From NCBI GenBank assembly GCA_949296855.1, contig CASFRN010000039.1, forward strand, positions 1 to 46,620: a DNA stretch of 46,620 bases, read 5' to 3'. The position numbers were made by a program, and so were the translations under genes. The DNA comes from an uncultured Bacteroides sp. (GTDB lineage Bacteria > Bacteroidota > Bacteroidia > Bacteroidales > Bacteroidaceae). Shown here in pieces: positions 1-9,015 of this stretch (position 1 is its first letter; each line of letters opens with the position of its first letter). The notes under the pieces are model-generated. The model saw only the letters and a list, made by a program, of their open reading frames with translations. It did no database searches and was not told the origin of the DNA.

Positions 1-1316
1 CCGTCATTGAGCAATTTGCGCAATGCCGTGAAATAATATTCCTGCCCGTTTGCCTTTTCGGGCATATAGATGGCTTCCACCCCGTACGACAAGGCAAGAT
101 GGCGCATGGTCTTTTCCTTATAGCAAATGGCCAGTACCGGATATTTCCCGCGGAATGCAGCCAGGCTGCGTGCCGTACGCCCGCTGAAACTGTCGGTGAT
201 GATGGCGCGGATAGGCATGAGGGTCGTAGCGCGTACCGCCTGTTTTGCCAGGAAGCTGGTCACATCGGTATTCTCGGGAGTCAAGGGGATAGGAATGTCG
301 TTTTCCTCCATCTTGTCTTTCTCGGCTTGCGCAGCCACTTTCGTCATGGTCTTCACGGCTTCCACCGGATATTTCCCGTATGCCGTCTCGCCGCTCAGCA
401 TCAACGCATCCGTACGATAGTAAATGGCATTCGCGATATCGGTCACCTCCGCACGGGTCGGGCGCGGGTTGTTAATCATCGTATGAAGCATTTGGGTAGC
501 TACAATCACCGGCTTGCGCGCCAAGATACATTTCTTGATGAGCTTGCGCTGGATGCCCGGGATACGCTCTTGGGGCACTTCGATTCCCAAGTCTCCACGA
601 GCCACCATAACCCCGTCTGCCACCTCCAGGATTTCGTCAATATTGTCTACGCCTTCCTGGTTCTCAATCTTCGCGATAATCTGAATGTCGCTATTGTGCG
701 CGTCGAGTATCTCGCGGATATCCAGCACGTCCTGCTTGTTGCGCACAAACGAGTGGGCAATGAAGTCGATGTCTTTCTCAATGGCATACAGGATGTTGTT
801 GCGGTCTTTCTCGGTAAGCGAAGGAAGATTGATGCGTACGCCCGGCACGTTCACGCTCTTACGGTTGCCCAGCGTGGCATCGTTGCATACTTCACAGAAC
901 AAGGTATCTTCGTTCTTATCCACCACCCTCAGCTCCAAATCACCGTCATCAATCAGCACATCCGCCCCAACCGAAAGATCGTGTACGAATCCCGGATAGC
1001 TGACCGCAATGCACTCATGCGTAGTCTCCCGGTCGGGATTTCCCACGATGCACACCTTTTCGCCCGTCTTGAAGTCTATATGCCCTTCGGCACTCGCCGT
1101 AGTACGCACCTCCGGCCCCTTGGTATCCATCAAGATGCCAATCCGGTTCGATACCTGACGCACGTTGTTAATCAATTTCTCGAATCCCTCGCGGCTGGCA
1201 TGAGCGGTATTCATGCGCACCACGTTCATTCCTGCATTAAACAAGTCTCTGATAAAATCAACATCGCAACGCAAGTCAGATATAGACGCCACGATTTTTG
1301 TTTGTTTGAGCATCAT
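1..1316 (-). CDS. pyk: Pyruvate kinase, C-terminus cut by window edge
   Basis: Catalyses phosphoenolpyruvate + ADP to pyruvate + ATP, the last step of glycolysis, in the cytoplasm. The reverse strand reads from an ATG-ATG pair at 1316/1313 as MMLKQTKIVASISD, then the N-terminal substrate-loop region GMNVVRMNTAHAS and the MDTKGPEVRT motif typical of the family. About 438 codons are inside the window and the frame is open to base 1, where it ends in YYFTALRKLLND; homologues are near 485 residues, so roughly 45 are missing. Either ATG could be the start. It lies 14 bp downstream of aroQ on the same strand, so the two are probably co-transcribed. Identification is from family knowledge and is firm. 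Confidence 0.95.
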   Translation of the reverse strand, partial: MMLKQTKIVASISDLRCDVDFIRDLFNAGMNVVRMNTAHASREGFEKLINNVRQVSNRIGILMDTKGPEVRTTASAEGHIDFKTGEKVCIVGNPDRETTHECIAVSYPGFVHDLSVGADVLIDDGDLELRVVDKNEDTLFCEVCNDATLGNRKSVNVPGVRINLPSLTEKDRNNILYAIEKDIDFIAHSFVRNKQDVLDIREILDAHNSDIQIIAKIENQEGVDNIDEILEVADGVMVARGDLGIEVPQERIPGIQRKLIKKCILARKPVIVATQMLHTMINNPRPTRAEVTDIANAIYYRTDALMLSGETAYGKYPVEAVKTMTKVAAQAEKDKMEENDIPIPLTPENTDVTSFLAKQAVRATTLMPIRAIITDSFSGRTARSLAAFRGKYPVLAICYKEKTMRHLALSYGVEAIYMPEKANGQEYYFTALRKLLND

Positions 1317-1330
1317 ATAGTTTTAAGTTT

Positions 1331-1753
1331 TTAGTGTTTCGCTAATAAAGCCTCCATCGCCAGCCGGTACGAATCAAGCCCGAAACCGCAAATCACCCCG
1401 CGGCACGCGCAAGCTATCATCGACTTGTGGCGGAACTCCTCGCGTGCGTGTACATTAGATATATGCACCTCGATAACAGGAGCGGACACCGCACGGATGG
1501 CATCCTGCAAGGCAATGGAAGTATGGGTATAGGCTCCGGCATTCAGAATAATCCCGTCACAAGTGAAACCCGTCTCGTGAATCTTGTCAATCATCTCTCC
1601 CTCCACATTCGACTGGAAATACGCTATTTCCACCTCCGGATAACGTTCTTTCAATATTTGCAGATAATCTTCGAACGAAGTCGAACCGTAAATGCCCGGT
1701 TCGCGTTTGCCCAGCAGATTGATGTTAGGGCCATTGATTATTTGTATCCTCAT
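1331..1753 (-). CDS. aroQ: 3-dehydroquinate dehydratase, type II
   Basis: Removes water from 3-dehydroquinate to give 3-dehydroshikimate, the third step of the shikimate pathway, in the cytoplasm as a dodecamer. The 140-aa length is normal for the type II enzyme. Family motifs are visible: IINGPNINLLGKREPGIYG at the N-terminus with the active-site Tyr, FQSNVEGEMIDKIH, the ILNAGAYTHTSIAL substrate-binding stretch, and EVHISNVHAREEFRHKS with the catalytic His. It is divergent from xerD across about 70 bp and immediately upstream of pyk on the same strand. Confidence 0.96.
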   Translation of the reverse strand: MRIQIINGPNINLLGKREPGIYGSTSFEDYLQILKERYPEVEIAYFQSNVEGEMIDKIHETGFTCDGIILNAGAYTHTSIALQDAIRAVSAPVIEVHISNVHAREEFRHKSMIACACRGVICGFGLDSYRLAMEALLAKH

Positions 1754-1754
1754 A

Positions 1755-1786
1755 TTTATGCCGAATAAAACTTTTTAATAACTTTG
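1755..1786 (+). promoter_or_regulatory. Bacteroidetes-type promoter of xerD
   Basis: A -7 box TAACTTTG at 1779-1786 fits TAnnTTTG exactly. Twenty bases upstream is TTTA (1755-1758), one change from the -33 consensus TTTG. Transcription would start near 1792. This excludes an upstream in-frame TTG at 1784 and supports the ATG at 1823 as the xerD start. Confidence 0.7.
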
Positions 1787-1822
1787 CCGAGAAAAAACTC
1801 GGCACAAAGATACGAAAAAGAA

Positions 1823-2734
1823 ATGAAAACCTACGAGAAGATACTGTTAAAGTACCGCCAATACCTGAAATTAGAACGTTCTTTATCGGAAAACACAATC
1901 GACGCCTATCTGACCGACCTGGACAAACTGCTCGCATACCTCACCCTGGAAGGCATCGGCATTACCGACGTGACCCTGCAAGACCTGGAAAACTTCTCCG
2001 CCGGACTTCACGACATCGGCATCCATCCCCGCTCGCAAGCCCGCATCCTTTCGGGTATCCGCTCGTTCTTCCGCTTCCTCACCCTCGACGACTACATCCG
2101 CCAAGACCCGAGCGAACTGCTCGAATCGCCCCAGATAGGCAAACACCTGCCCGATGTGCTGACCGTAGAAGAGATAGACGCCCTTATCGGCGCTATCGAC
2201 GAGACCACCCCCGAAGGGCAACGCAACCGGGCGATACTGGAAACCCTGTATAGCTGCGGCTTGCGCGTATCCGAGCTCTGCAACCTCAAATTATCCGACC
2301 TCTACCTGGACGAAGGCTTCATCAAGGTAGAAGGCAAGGGAAGCAAGCAACGCCTGGTGCCCATCTCCCCCCGTGCCGTCAACGAGTTGAAAAATTATTT
2401 CACGGAACGCGGATACGCCAAAATCAAACCCGGATACGAAGACTTTGTATTCATAAGCCGGTTCGGGAAAAACATCTCGCGCATCATGGTTTTCCATATA
2501 ATAAAGGAACTGGCAGAGCGCATCGGATTGAAAAAGACCATCAGCCCGCACACCTTCCGCCACTCGTTCGCCACCCACCTGCTGGAAGGCGGAGCCAACC
2601 TGCGTGCCATCCAAGCCATGCTGGGGCACGAAAGCATCGGAACAACCGAAATCTATACACACATCGACCGAAGCATGCTCCGGCAAGAGATTATCGAACA
2701 TCATCCACGGAACAAAAAAAAGCGTTTTAACTAA
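1823..2734 (+). CDS. xerD: Tyrosine recombinase XerD
   Basis: Site-specific recombinase that, with XerC, resolves chromosome dimers at dif. The 303-aa product has the SAM-like N-terminal core-binding domain (about residues 10-90) and the catalytic domain with all signature residues visible: Arg148 in CGLRVSEL, the HTFRH box (His243, Arg246), LGH (His269) and the nucleophile Tyr278 in IYTHID. I chose ATG 1823 because the promoter -7 box lies at 1779-1786. The length matches XerD/XerC housekeeping enzymes rather than conjugative-transposon integrases; XerC rather than XerD cannot be fully excluded by eye. Confidence 0.9.
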   Translation: MKTYEKILLKYRQYLKLERSLSENTIDAYLTDLDKLLAYLTLEGIGITDVTLQDLENFSAGLHDIGIHPRSQARILSGIRSFFRFLTLDDYIRQDPSELLESPQIGKHLPDVLTVEEIDALIGAIDETTPEGQRNRAILETLYSCGLRVSELCNLKLSDLYLDEGFIKVEGKGSKQRLVPISPRAVNELKNYFTERGYAKIKPGYEDFVFISRFGKNISRIMVFHIIKELAERIGLKKTISPHTFRHSFATHLLEGGANLRAIQAMLGHESIGTTEIYTHIDRSMLRQEIIEHHPRNKKKRFN

Positions 2735-2815
2735 CCGTACGGGTGATTTTAATCTTTTTTTTAATATTTCTTTAAAAAAAGAGCGCAAAAAACGAACAGC
2801 TATTGGAGTTTTTCT

Positions 2816-2823
2816 TATCTTTG
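2816..2823 (+). promoter_or_regulatory. Promoter -7 box for the TPR lipoprotein gene
   Basis: TATCTTTG matches TAnnTTTG exactly, 59 bp before the ATG at 2882. No clear TTTG is seen at the expected -33 position. It implies a roughly 50-base AT-rich leader. Confidence 0.55.
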
Positions 2824-2881
2824 CCACAAATATTAAAAACCAACTAGATTATATTTTTAACAAACCAAATAATAAAAAACC

Positions 2882-4558
2882 ATGATTAAGAAGTTGTATT
2901 TGCCCTTAGTGGCATTGTTAGTTCTTGCTTTCTCTTCATGTAGCAAGATGGGTGAATTGGACCCGAGCTATTTCACAACTGATCCTGAAGTATTGGAAGC
3001 TATCGGCGGCAAAGTGCCTGTTACTATCACAGGCAAGTTCCCTGAAAAGTATTTCAAGAAAACAGCAACCGTTGAAGTTACTCCGGTTTTGAGATGGGAC
3101 GGAGGCGAAGCCAAAGGTCAGCCGGCTATGTTCCAAGGTGAAAAAGTAGAAGGTAACGACCAGACTATCTCTTACAAGATGGGCGGTACCTATACGATGA
3201 AAGCCTCTTTCGACTATGTTCCCGAAATGGCTAAGTCTGAATTGTATCTTGATTTCAAAATCAAGAAAGGTAAGAAAGAATACACCATTCCTTCTGTAAA
3301 GATTGCCGATGGTGTAATCGCTACTTCTGAATTGCCTACCGTTAAGTCTGCTAACGCAGCATACGCGGAAGATGCATTCCAACGCATCATCAAGCAAGCT
3401 CAAGAAGCTCAAATCATGTTCTTGATCCAACAGGCTAACATCCGCGCAAGCGAATTGAAGTCGGACGGCATCAAAGATTTCAACAAGAAAGTGGTTGCCA
3501 TCAACGGTGACAAGAAAAACTACAAGCTGAACAACATTGAAATTTCAGCATACGCATCTCCGGATGGTGGTGTGAAACTGAACACTGGCTTGGCTGAAGA
3601 CCGTCAGGAAAACACTGAAAAGTACCTGAACAAGGAATTGAAGAAAGGCGAAATCGAAACTCAGGTTGACGCTAAATACACCGCACAAGACTGGGAAGGC
3701 TTCCAGGAACTGGTTTCTAAATCAAACATCCAGGATAAAGACCTCATCTTGCGAGTGCTCTCTATGTATCAAGACCCTGAACAACGCGAAACTGAAATCA
3801 AGAACATCTCTTCAGTTTACAAGACTTTGGCAGATGAAATCCTTCCGCAATTGCGCCGTGCACGCTTGACCGCTAACTACGATGTTATCGGACGTAGCGA
3901 TGAAGAAATCAACGCAGCATTCGATGCAAAAGAAGATTCTATCAGCGTAGACGAATTGTTGTATGCAGCTACCCTGACTCAAGACAACGCACGCAAGGAA
4001 GCTATCTATAAAAGAGCTATCGAAAAATATCCGAACGACTTCCGCGCTTACAACAACTTGGGTATGATGTCATACGCAGCAGGCGACTTGAATGCAGCTG
4101 AAAACTACTTCAAACAAGCAGCAAGCAAGAGCGCAAACGCAGCAGAAGTGAACACCAACCTCGGTTTGTGCGAATTGTGCAAAGGCAATATAGCACAAGC
4201 TGAAACTTACTTGAGCAAGTCTACCGGCGCTAACACCGCTAACGAAGCTTTGGGTAACCTGTACATCAAACAAGGCCAATACGACCGTGCCGTACAAGCT
4301 TTCGGTGACACCAAGACCAACTCAGCTGCTTTGGCTCAAATCTTGGCTAAAGACTACAACAAGGCTAAGAGCACGCTGAGTGCCGTTAAGAATCCGGACG
4401 CTTACACTGATTACCTGATGGCTATCGTAGGTGCACGCACCAACAATGCCGACTTGGTTAAATCAAGCATGGCTAAGGTAGGCCAGAAAGACGCAAGCTT
4501 GAAAGCAAGCGCTCAGAACGACCGCGAATTCGCTAAATACGCTAACGAAATCAAGTAA
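2882..4558 (+). CDS. OmpA-like/TPR outer-membrane lipoprotein
   Basis: Probable abundant outer-membrane lipoprotein of 558 aa. It has a lipoprotein signal peptide ending at the lipobox FSSC (Cys20). A beta-rich N-terminal region covers about 25-145. The central stretch IEISAYASPDGG...EDRQENTEKYL (about 220-250) resembles the peptidoglycan-binding core of OmpA-like domains. Tetratricopeptide-like repeats rich in Ala, Asn and Tyr lie at about 350-500. I know similar Bacteroidales proteins only as TPR/OmpA-domain lipoproteins, so the exact role is not established. Codon choice is strongly biased (AAG, AAC, GCT, GAA, CTG/TTG) compared with the neighbours, which suggests high expression. It has its own promoter and a strong terminator and is therefore monocistronic. 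Confidence 0.8.
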   Translation: MIKKLYLPLVALLVLAFSSCSKMGELDPSYFTTDPEVLEAIGGKVPVTITGKFPEKYFKKTATVEVTPVLRWDGGEAKGQPAMFQGEKVEGNDQTISYKMGGTYTMKASFDYVPEMAKSELYLDFKIKKGKKEYTIPSVKIADGVIATSELPTVKSANAAYAEDAFQRIIKQAQEAQIMFLIQQANIRASELKSDGIKDFNKKVVAINGDKKNYKLNNIEISAYASPDGGVKLNTGLAEDRQENTEKYLNKELKKGEIETQVDAKYTAQDWEGFQELVSKSNIQDKDLILRVLSMYQDPEQRETEIKNISSVYKTLADEILPQLRRARLTANYDVIGRSDEEINAAFDAKEDSISVDELLYAATLTQDNARKEAIYKRAIEKYPNDFRAYNNLGMMSYAAGDLNAAENYFKQAASKSANAAEVNTNLGLCELCKGNIAQAETYLSKSTGANTANEALGNLYIKQGQYDRAVQAFGDTKTNSAALAQILAKDYNKAKSTLSAVKNPDAYTDYLMAIVGARTNNADLVKSSMAKVGQKDASLKASAQNDREFAKYANEIK

Positions 4559-4577
4559 TCTTACCTGATAATTGCCG

Positions 4578-4611
4578 AAAGCCGGAGTGCAAATCGCATT
4601 CCGGCTTTTTT
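4578..4611 (+). terminator. Intrinsic terminator after the TPR lipoprotein
   Basis: A 13-bp stem (AAAGCCGGAGTGC with GCATTCCGGCTTT, one G-T pair) with a 5-base loop, followed by a T run. It starts about 20 bp after the stop codon. Confidence 0.85.
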
Positions 4612-4665
4612 ATTTCAAATAATTTACGTACATTCGCAAGCGAATCAATATATATCCTACCACTC

Positions 4666-5673
4666 ATGAAGTTATATCCATCGCTTATCGCATTTGGCTT
4701 ACTCGCCCTCTCCTCCTGCAAGGAAGACACGGCATTCAAGCTTCAAGCCGAAATGAAAGGACTTAACGATAAGCCTATCCTCGTGGTTTACGATGACCCG
4801 GTATCCAAACTCGACACAATTTTCCCCAAAGAAGGGAAATTCAACTATACCTTCGTTCCCGATACCATCACCCTGTTCCGTCTGCTCGCTCCCGAAACGG
4901 GCGATGTCATTCCTGTCTTTGCCGATAAGGGACAAGAAATGAAACTGGCAGGCACCTTCGAAACGCCCGACATCACAGGCGACGGCATGAACGGCGAATA
5001 TGGCACCCTGCTGAAAGAAACGCGGCAAGCCACCGACTCTGTCCAGCGGATGCAGACCGTCGAGAAGTTCATCCAAACGCACCCAGCTTCTTTTGCGTCG
5101 GCATACCTCATCAATCAATATTTCGTCCAGACTCCTTCGCCCGACATTGAAAAGATAGACCGGCTCATCGCCCCTTTGGCAGGAAACGTAAAGGACAGCC
5201 GCATCCTCAGCGTCATACTAAAGACACTGCCCTCGCAAGAGAATGTCCAACAACGGAACAAAGAATACATCAATTACTTTTCGTGTAAAGACCGCCAAGG
5301 GAAATACATCTCGTGGAGCGGAGACAAAGGAAGCTATACCCTAATCAACTTTTGGGCAAGCTGGAACGAAGAGAGCCTTGCCCGGCGCGACTCGCTGGCG
5401 AAATTCATCGAAAAGTTACCCGAAAAAAAGTTCAAGGTATTAAACGTCTCGCTCGATTACGAGAAAGACAAATGGCTGGAGAAGTGCAAAAAGGATAGCG
5501 AAAGATGGATTGAGACCTGCGACTTCAAGGGATGGGACAACCCGATAGTAAAACAAAACCGCATCCGGTCCATCCCCGACAACATCCTGATAAACAACAG
5601 CCGCAAAATATTGGCAACCCGCTTGTCCGACGAAACCTTATACGAGAAAATAAACGAATTGATAAAAGAATAA
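4666..5673 (+). CDS. DUF4369/thioredoxin-fold lipoprotein lacking redox cysteines
   Basis: A 335-aa lipoprotein with lipobox LSSC (Cys18). The N-terminal part (about 25-110) resembles DUF4369, the domain that precedes TlpA-like thioredoxins in Bacteroidales. The C-terminal part (about 205-335) has the TlpA fold signature TLINFWASW (Trp233), but the positions that should be CxxC are Asn234 and Ser237 (WASWNEES). Oxidoreductase activity is therefore unlikely; a binding, scaffold or chaperone role is possible. The predicted cis-Pro region reads IRSIPDN, as in thioredoxins (Ile-Pro). It lies 20 bp upstream of comM on the same strand and may share its transcript. Confidence 0.8.
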   Translation: MKLYPSLIAFGLLALSSCKEDTAFKLQAEMKGLNDKPILVVYDDPVSKLDTIFPKEGKFNYTFVPDTITLFRLLAPETGDVIPVFADKGQEMKLAGTFETPDITGDGMNGEYGTLLKETRQATDSVQRMQTVEKFIQTHPASFASAYLINQYFVQTPSPDIEKIDRLIAPLAGNVKDSRILSVILKTLPSQENVQQRNKEYINYFSCKDRQGKYISWSGDKGSYTLINFWASWNEESLARRDSLAKFIEKLPEKKFKVLNVSLDYEKDKWLEKCKKDSERWIETCDFKGWDNPIVKQNRIRSIPDNILINNSRKILATRLSDETLYEKINELIKE

Positions 5674-5693
5674 AAACCGTAAACACACCTTAA

Positions 5694-7232
5694 ATGCTAA
5701 TCAAACTATTCGGTGCCGCCGTTCAAGGAATCGACGCGACCATTGTCACCATCGAAGTCAACAGCTCGCGAGGAATCAAGTTCTTCCTCGTAGGCTTGCC
5801 CGACTCTGCCGTAAAAGAGAGCCACGAACGCATCGTAGCCGCCTTGCAGGTCAACGGATACAAATTCCCTACCTGCCAGATAGTCATCAATATGGCTCCC
5901 GCCGACATCCGGAAAGAAGGTTCGGCATACGACCTCCCGCTGGCGATAGGCATCTTAGCCGTATCCGGAGCCGTATCTGCCGAGAAACTCGAACGCTACC
6001 TGCTTATCGGCGAATTGAGCCTGGACGGAGGCCTCCAGCCCATCAAAGGTGCCCTTCCCATAGCCATCTGTGCCCGCCAGCAAGGCTTCGAGGGCTTTAT
6101 CCTTCCCAAGCAAAACGCGCGTGAAGCCGCCGTGGTCAATAACCTGAACGTATATGGCGTGGAAAACATCACCGAAGTCATCGATTTCTTCAACGGAAAA
6201 CGCGAACTGGAACCCACCATCGTCAATACACGCGAGGAGTTTTACCGGAGCCAGACCAACTTTCCTTTCGACTTTGCGGATGTCAAAGGGCAGGAGAACG
6301 TAAAGCGTGCCTTAGAGGTAGCGGCGGCTGGAGGGCATAACCTGATTATGATCGGCGCGCCGGGAAGCGGGAAATCGATGATGGCGAAATGCCTTCCCAG
6401 CATCCTTCCTCCTCTTTCCCTTGCCGAGAGTTTAGAGACGACAAAGATACATTCCGTAGCCGGCAAGCTAGGGAAAGACTCGTCCCTCATCGCCGTCCGC
6501 CCCTTCCGAAGCCCGCACCATACCATTTCGCAAGTGGCTATGGTAGGCGGAGGCACTAATCCTCAGCCGGGTGAAATCAGCTTGGCACATAACGGTGTCC
6601 TCTTCCTCGACGAACTTCCCGAGTTCAACCGGAGTGTCCTCGAAGTGCTCCGCCAGCCTCTTGAAGACCGGCACATCACGATTTCGCGTGCCAAATACAC
6701 CTTGGATTATCCCGCTAGCTTCACCCTGATAGCCTCGATGAACCCTTGTCCGTGCGGGTACTACAATCATCCCACCCGCCATTGTGTATGCACTCCCGGA
6801 CAAGTACAGAAATACCTGAACCGCATTTCCGGCCCTTTGCTCGATAGGATTGACATCCAAGTGGAAATCGTCCCCGTGCCTTTCGAAAAGCTTGCCGAAC
6901 GCAAGTCGGGCGAACCAAGTGCAGCCATCCGCGAGCGTGTGATACGTGCCCGACAGATACAAGCCAAGCGTTTTGCCGATATACCGGGCGTGCATTGCAA
7001 CGCGCAAATGACTTCGCGCCTCCTGCATCAATACGCCCAGCCCGACACACACGGCATGAACCTCCTGCGCACCGCTATGGAACGTTTCAACCTTTCCGCC
7101 CGTGCCTACGACCGCATCCTGAAAGTCTCGCGCACCATAGCCGACCTGGACGGAAGCGAAGCCATCCTCCCCCACCATCTTGCCGAAGCCATCAGCTACC
7201 GCAACCTGGATAGGGAGAATTGGGCTGGTTGA
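5694..7232 (+). CDS. comM: ComM/YifB family Mg-chelatase-like AAA+ ATPase
   Basis: A hexameric AAA+ helicase-like protein; in naturally competent bacteria ComM drives branch migration during integration of transforming DNA. The 512-aa length is standard. Domains: N-terminal ChlI-like Lon-protease-fold region (1-170), AAA+ core with Walker A GAPGSGKSMMAK (about 222), Walker B VLFLDELPEF, the cysteine-containing PCPCGYY...HCVC insert usual in this family, the arginine region LLDRIDIQVE, and a C-terminal Mg_chelatase_C domain ending in EAISYRNLDR. The family is widespread outside competent species, so its role here is by analogy. Confidence 0.93.
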   Translation: MLIKLFGAAVQGIDATIVTIEVNSSRGIKFFLVGLPDSAVKESHERIVAALQVNGYKFPTCQIVINMAPADIRKEGSAYDLPLAIGILAVSGAVSAEKLERYLLIGELSLDGGLQPIKGALPIAICARQQGFEGFILPKQNAREAAVVNNLNVYGVENITEVIDFFNGKRELEPTIVNTREEFYRSQTNFPFDFADVKGQENVKRALEVAAAGGHNLIMIGAPGSGKSMMAKCLPSILPPLSLAESLETTKIHSVAGKLGKDSSLIAVRPFRSPHHTISQVAMVGGGTNPQPGEISLAHNGVLFLDELPEFNRSVLEVLRQPLEDRHITISRAKYTLDYPASFTLIASMNPCPCGYYNHPTRHCVCTPGQVQKYLNRISGPLLDRIDIQVEIVPVPFEKLAERKSGEPSAAIRERVIRARQIQAKRFADIPGVHCNAQMTSRLLHQYAQPDTHGMNLLRTAMERFNLSARAYDRILKVSRTIADLDGSEAILPHHLAEAISYRNLDRENWAG

Positions 7233-7255
7233 TTTCTTAATAAAATAAATCTACA

Positions 7256-7307
7256 TGAGCCTGTTCCAAAAGAATATCTGTTTTCATTTTGAAACAGACT
7301 CATTTTT
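7256..7307 (+). terminator. Terminator-like hairpin after comM
   Basis: 16-base arms TGAGCCTGTTCCAAAA (7256-7271) and TTTTGAAACAGACTCA (7287-7302), pairing with G-T wobble at two positions, followed by TTTTT. It lies between convergent comM and the CxxC lipoprotein gene. The arms resemble the ends of the inverted-repeat elements elsewhere in the window. Confidence 0.7.
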
Positions 7308-7322
7308 ACCCAAATAAAAAAG

Positions 7323-7841
7323 CTACTTTGTTTTTATGATGTTTTCGAAAGCTTTTATATGTTGCCTATCTTGAAACGGATCTGTCAAAACATGAATAGC
7401 CACCGAATCTTTAACTACAAACAACTGAGGGTCACCTATATATTGTTCTGCTGATTGAAAAACATATAGAGAATCTTCTATAGTCACACTTTTTTCCGAT
7501 GGAACAAGAGGATGCCGTTTCAAATAGAAATGAAAAGCTGTTTCGTTACAGCCTTCTATAATAAAAAGCCTGTTCACAGTAGGGAAAATATGTTCTGCTG
7601 TATTATAAAACTCAATATATTTATAAATGCATTCACTACATTCATTATTAGACACATAAACAATACAAGGAGATGATGATTTTAATATTTCACGTACGTT
7701 TTTACCCTCATAAGCCAATGAATCTAATACTTTTTCATTGAACATAGCTACATTTTCTGCCTTAACAGGACTTCCCGACAAATTCTTACAACCATAAAAA
7801 AACAGCGGAAAACAACAAAACCCTAAAAACGCCCATTTCAT
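7323..7841 (-). CDS. CxxC lipoprotein of the NVEALA cassette, thioredoxin-like
   Basis: A 172-aa protein with a lipobox (FYGC, Cys18). A strand-turn segment CIVYVSNNECSEC carries Cys68 and Cys71 in CxxC spacing after a beta strand, as in thioredoxin-fold proteins. No Pfam family is recognised with certainty. The gene starts one base after the beta-propeller gene ends, so the two are co-translated. Inference: a periplasm-facing thiol protein that may act on disulfides of the four-cysteine peptide encoded upstream in the same cassette. Confidence 0.65.
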   Translation of the reverse strand: MKWAFLGFCCFPLFFYGCKNLSGSPVKAENVAMFNEKVLDSLAYEGKNVREILKSSSPCIVYVSNNECSECIYKYIEFYNTAEHIFPTVNRLFIIEGCNETAFHFYLKRHPLVPSEKSVTIEDSLYVFQSAEQYIGDPQLFVVKDSVAIHVLTDPFQDRQHIKAFENIIKTK

Positions 7842-7842
7842 C

Positions 7843-8928
7843 TCAATGCAAATTATACCTTATAAACGTTGTAGAATCTCCATGCGAATTATAACTTGTC
7901 GCATACAAATATTTCTCCTGACTATCTACACTAATCGTTCGAATGTATTTATCCAACTGGTAGCGGCAAATCAGATTGCCATCCCAGTCTAGTTTAAAAA
8001 CTTCAACCGGCCTTAAATCATACACACGGTAAGGGGTGCCGTCCGTTCCTTCATATGCTAAATACACAAATTCATCTGTGGTTGTATAAGCGACATACCC
8101 CCGATAGCTGGTTCCTTTTTCAAATGAAACAAAATAACTATTCTTTTTATCCGGAGTAGCATCAAAAGAACGCTTAAAACAATCAGGTCCATGAAGACAT
8201 TTTATTTCTCGCAATGAATCATTGTATATATGTATCTTAGAATCATAAAAATCAGCTACCCATATATGTTTCCGGTCAGGAGCATTGAAAACAAATCCCC
8301 CTGTAACATTCGCCACAAAATAAGGATGTCCGCTGGAAAGTCTTCCTCCCGCCTCTGTAGTCTTTTCATAAATCTTCAATGGGAACGATATGCCGTTATC
8401 GAAACGAGACTCGTCAACATACCAAAAGTTGTACCCGATATAAGTCTTTTGCAAAGGACAAAGACGAATCACGTCCCTTGAATAAATAAAATAGTCAATC
8501 AAATAACCACCTCCTTGAATCAAAGAATCCAAATTGCATTCCCAATATTTATTCTGCATGAAGTCATCTGCATAAAAAACGGCCGACAAATTACTTCTGA
8601 CATCCAATTGGCAACTAACAAATTCATTGGGTCCTTCACCTTTTGGCGCAAATTCCCGAATTAACTTTCCTGTCTTCATTTGATAAAGCCCAGCTTTATA
8701 TTGTTGGCTTTCATCGGCATTTTCTATTAGCACCATGCTATCCCTAACAAGATAAAAATCTAACGGGTTTAATGCATCACTAATTGTAAGCGTATCCGGA
8801 TTGGATAACGAAACAGATACCGGAAAATCTTCACGGTTGAAATTAATTTCCGAATCTGTTTTTTGCTCTGTCACAGTACAACTTACACAGCATAAAATGA
8901 CGCTTAACGAAAAACAATATTTTCCCAT
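7843..8928 (-). CDS. 6-bladed beta-propeller lipoprotein (TolB-like/BF3164 type)
   Basis: A 361-aa lipoprotein; the signal peptide ends in CVSC (Cys17). Repeated short segments of the type YLVRDSMVLIENAD, FYADDFMQNKYWECNLDSL, HIWVADFYDSKIHIYNDSLREIK, GNLICRYQLDKYIRTISV and KYLYATSYNS are typical of the six-bladed propeller lipoproteins of Bacteroidales. These are usually encoded next to NVEALA peptides, which is the case here. Function in the family is not established; surface or periplasmic binding is the usual guess. It is in one transcription unit with the genes on both sides. Confidence 0.8.
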   Translation of the reverse strand: MGKYCFSLSVILCCVSCTVTEQKTDSEINFNREDFPVSVSLSNPDTLTISDALNPLDFYLVRDSMVLIENADESQQYKAGLYQMKTGKLIREFAPKGEGPNEFVSCQLDVRSNLSAVFYADDFMQNKYWECNLDSLIQGGGYLIDYFIYSRDVIRLCPLQKTYIGYNFWYVDESRFDNGISFPLKIYEKTTEAGGRLSSGHPYFVANVTGGFVFNAPDRKHIWVADFYDSKIHIYNDSLREIKCLHGPDCFKRSFDATPDKKNSYFVSFEKGTSYRGYVAYTTTDEFVYLAYEGTDGTPYRVYDLRPVEVFKLDWDGNLICRYQLDKYIRTISVDSQEKYLYATSYNSHGDSTTFIRYNLH

Positions 8929-8950
8929 AAAACCGATTTCCTTTCTATAA

Positions 8951-8991
8951 AATATAAAAGAGGATGAATTTCAATATACCAATTCATCCTC
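8951..8991 (-). terminator. Attenuator hairpin between the NVEALA peptide gene and the propeller gene
   Basis: A perfect 11-bp stem (GAGGATGAATT with AATTCATCCTC, plus-strand 8960-8970 and 8981-8991) with a 10-base loop, followed on the minus strand by TTTTATATT. It sits in the 87-bp gap after the peptide gene. It would terminate part of the transcripts, so the peptide would be made in excess over the two lipoproteins. Confidence 0.65.
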
Positions 8992-9015
8992 CTTACATTG
9001 GTTAATAGAATAATC

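Noticed and set aside
99-1334. 411-codon plus-strand frame
   Set aside because: It is antisense to pyk, whose minus-strand reading has clear family motifs; the plus frame has no recognisable domain.
1784-1822. Upstream start for xerD
   Set aside because: The TTG at 1784 lies inside the promoter -7 box, so it would not be in the transcript.
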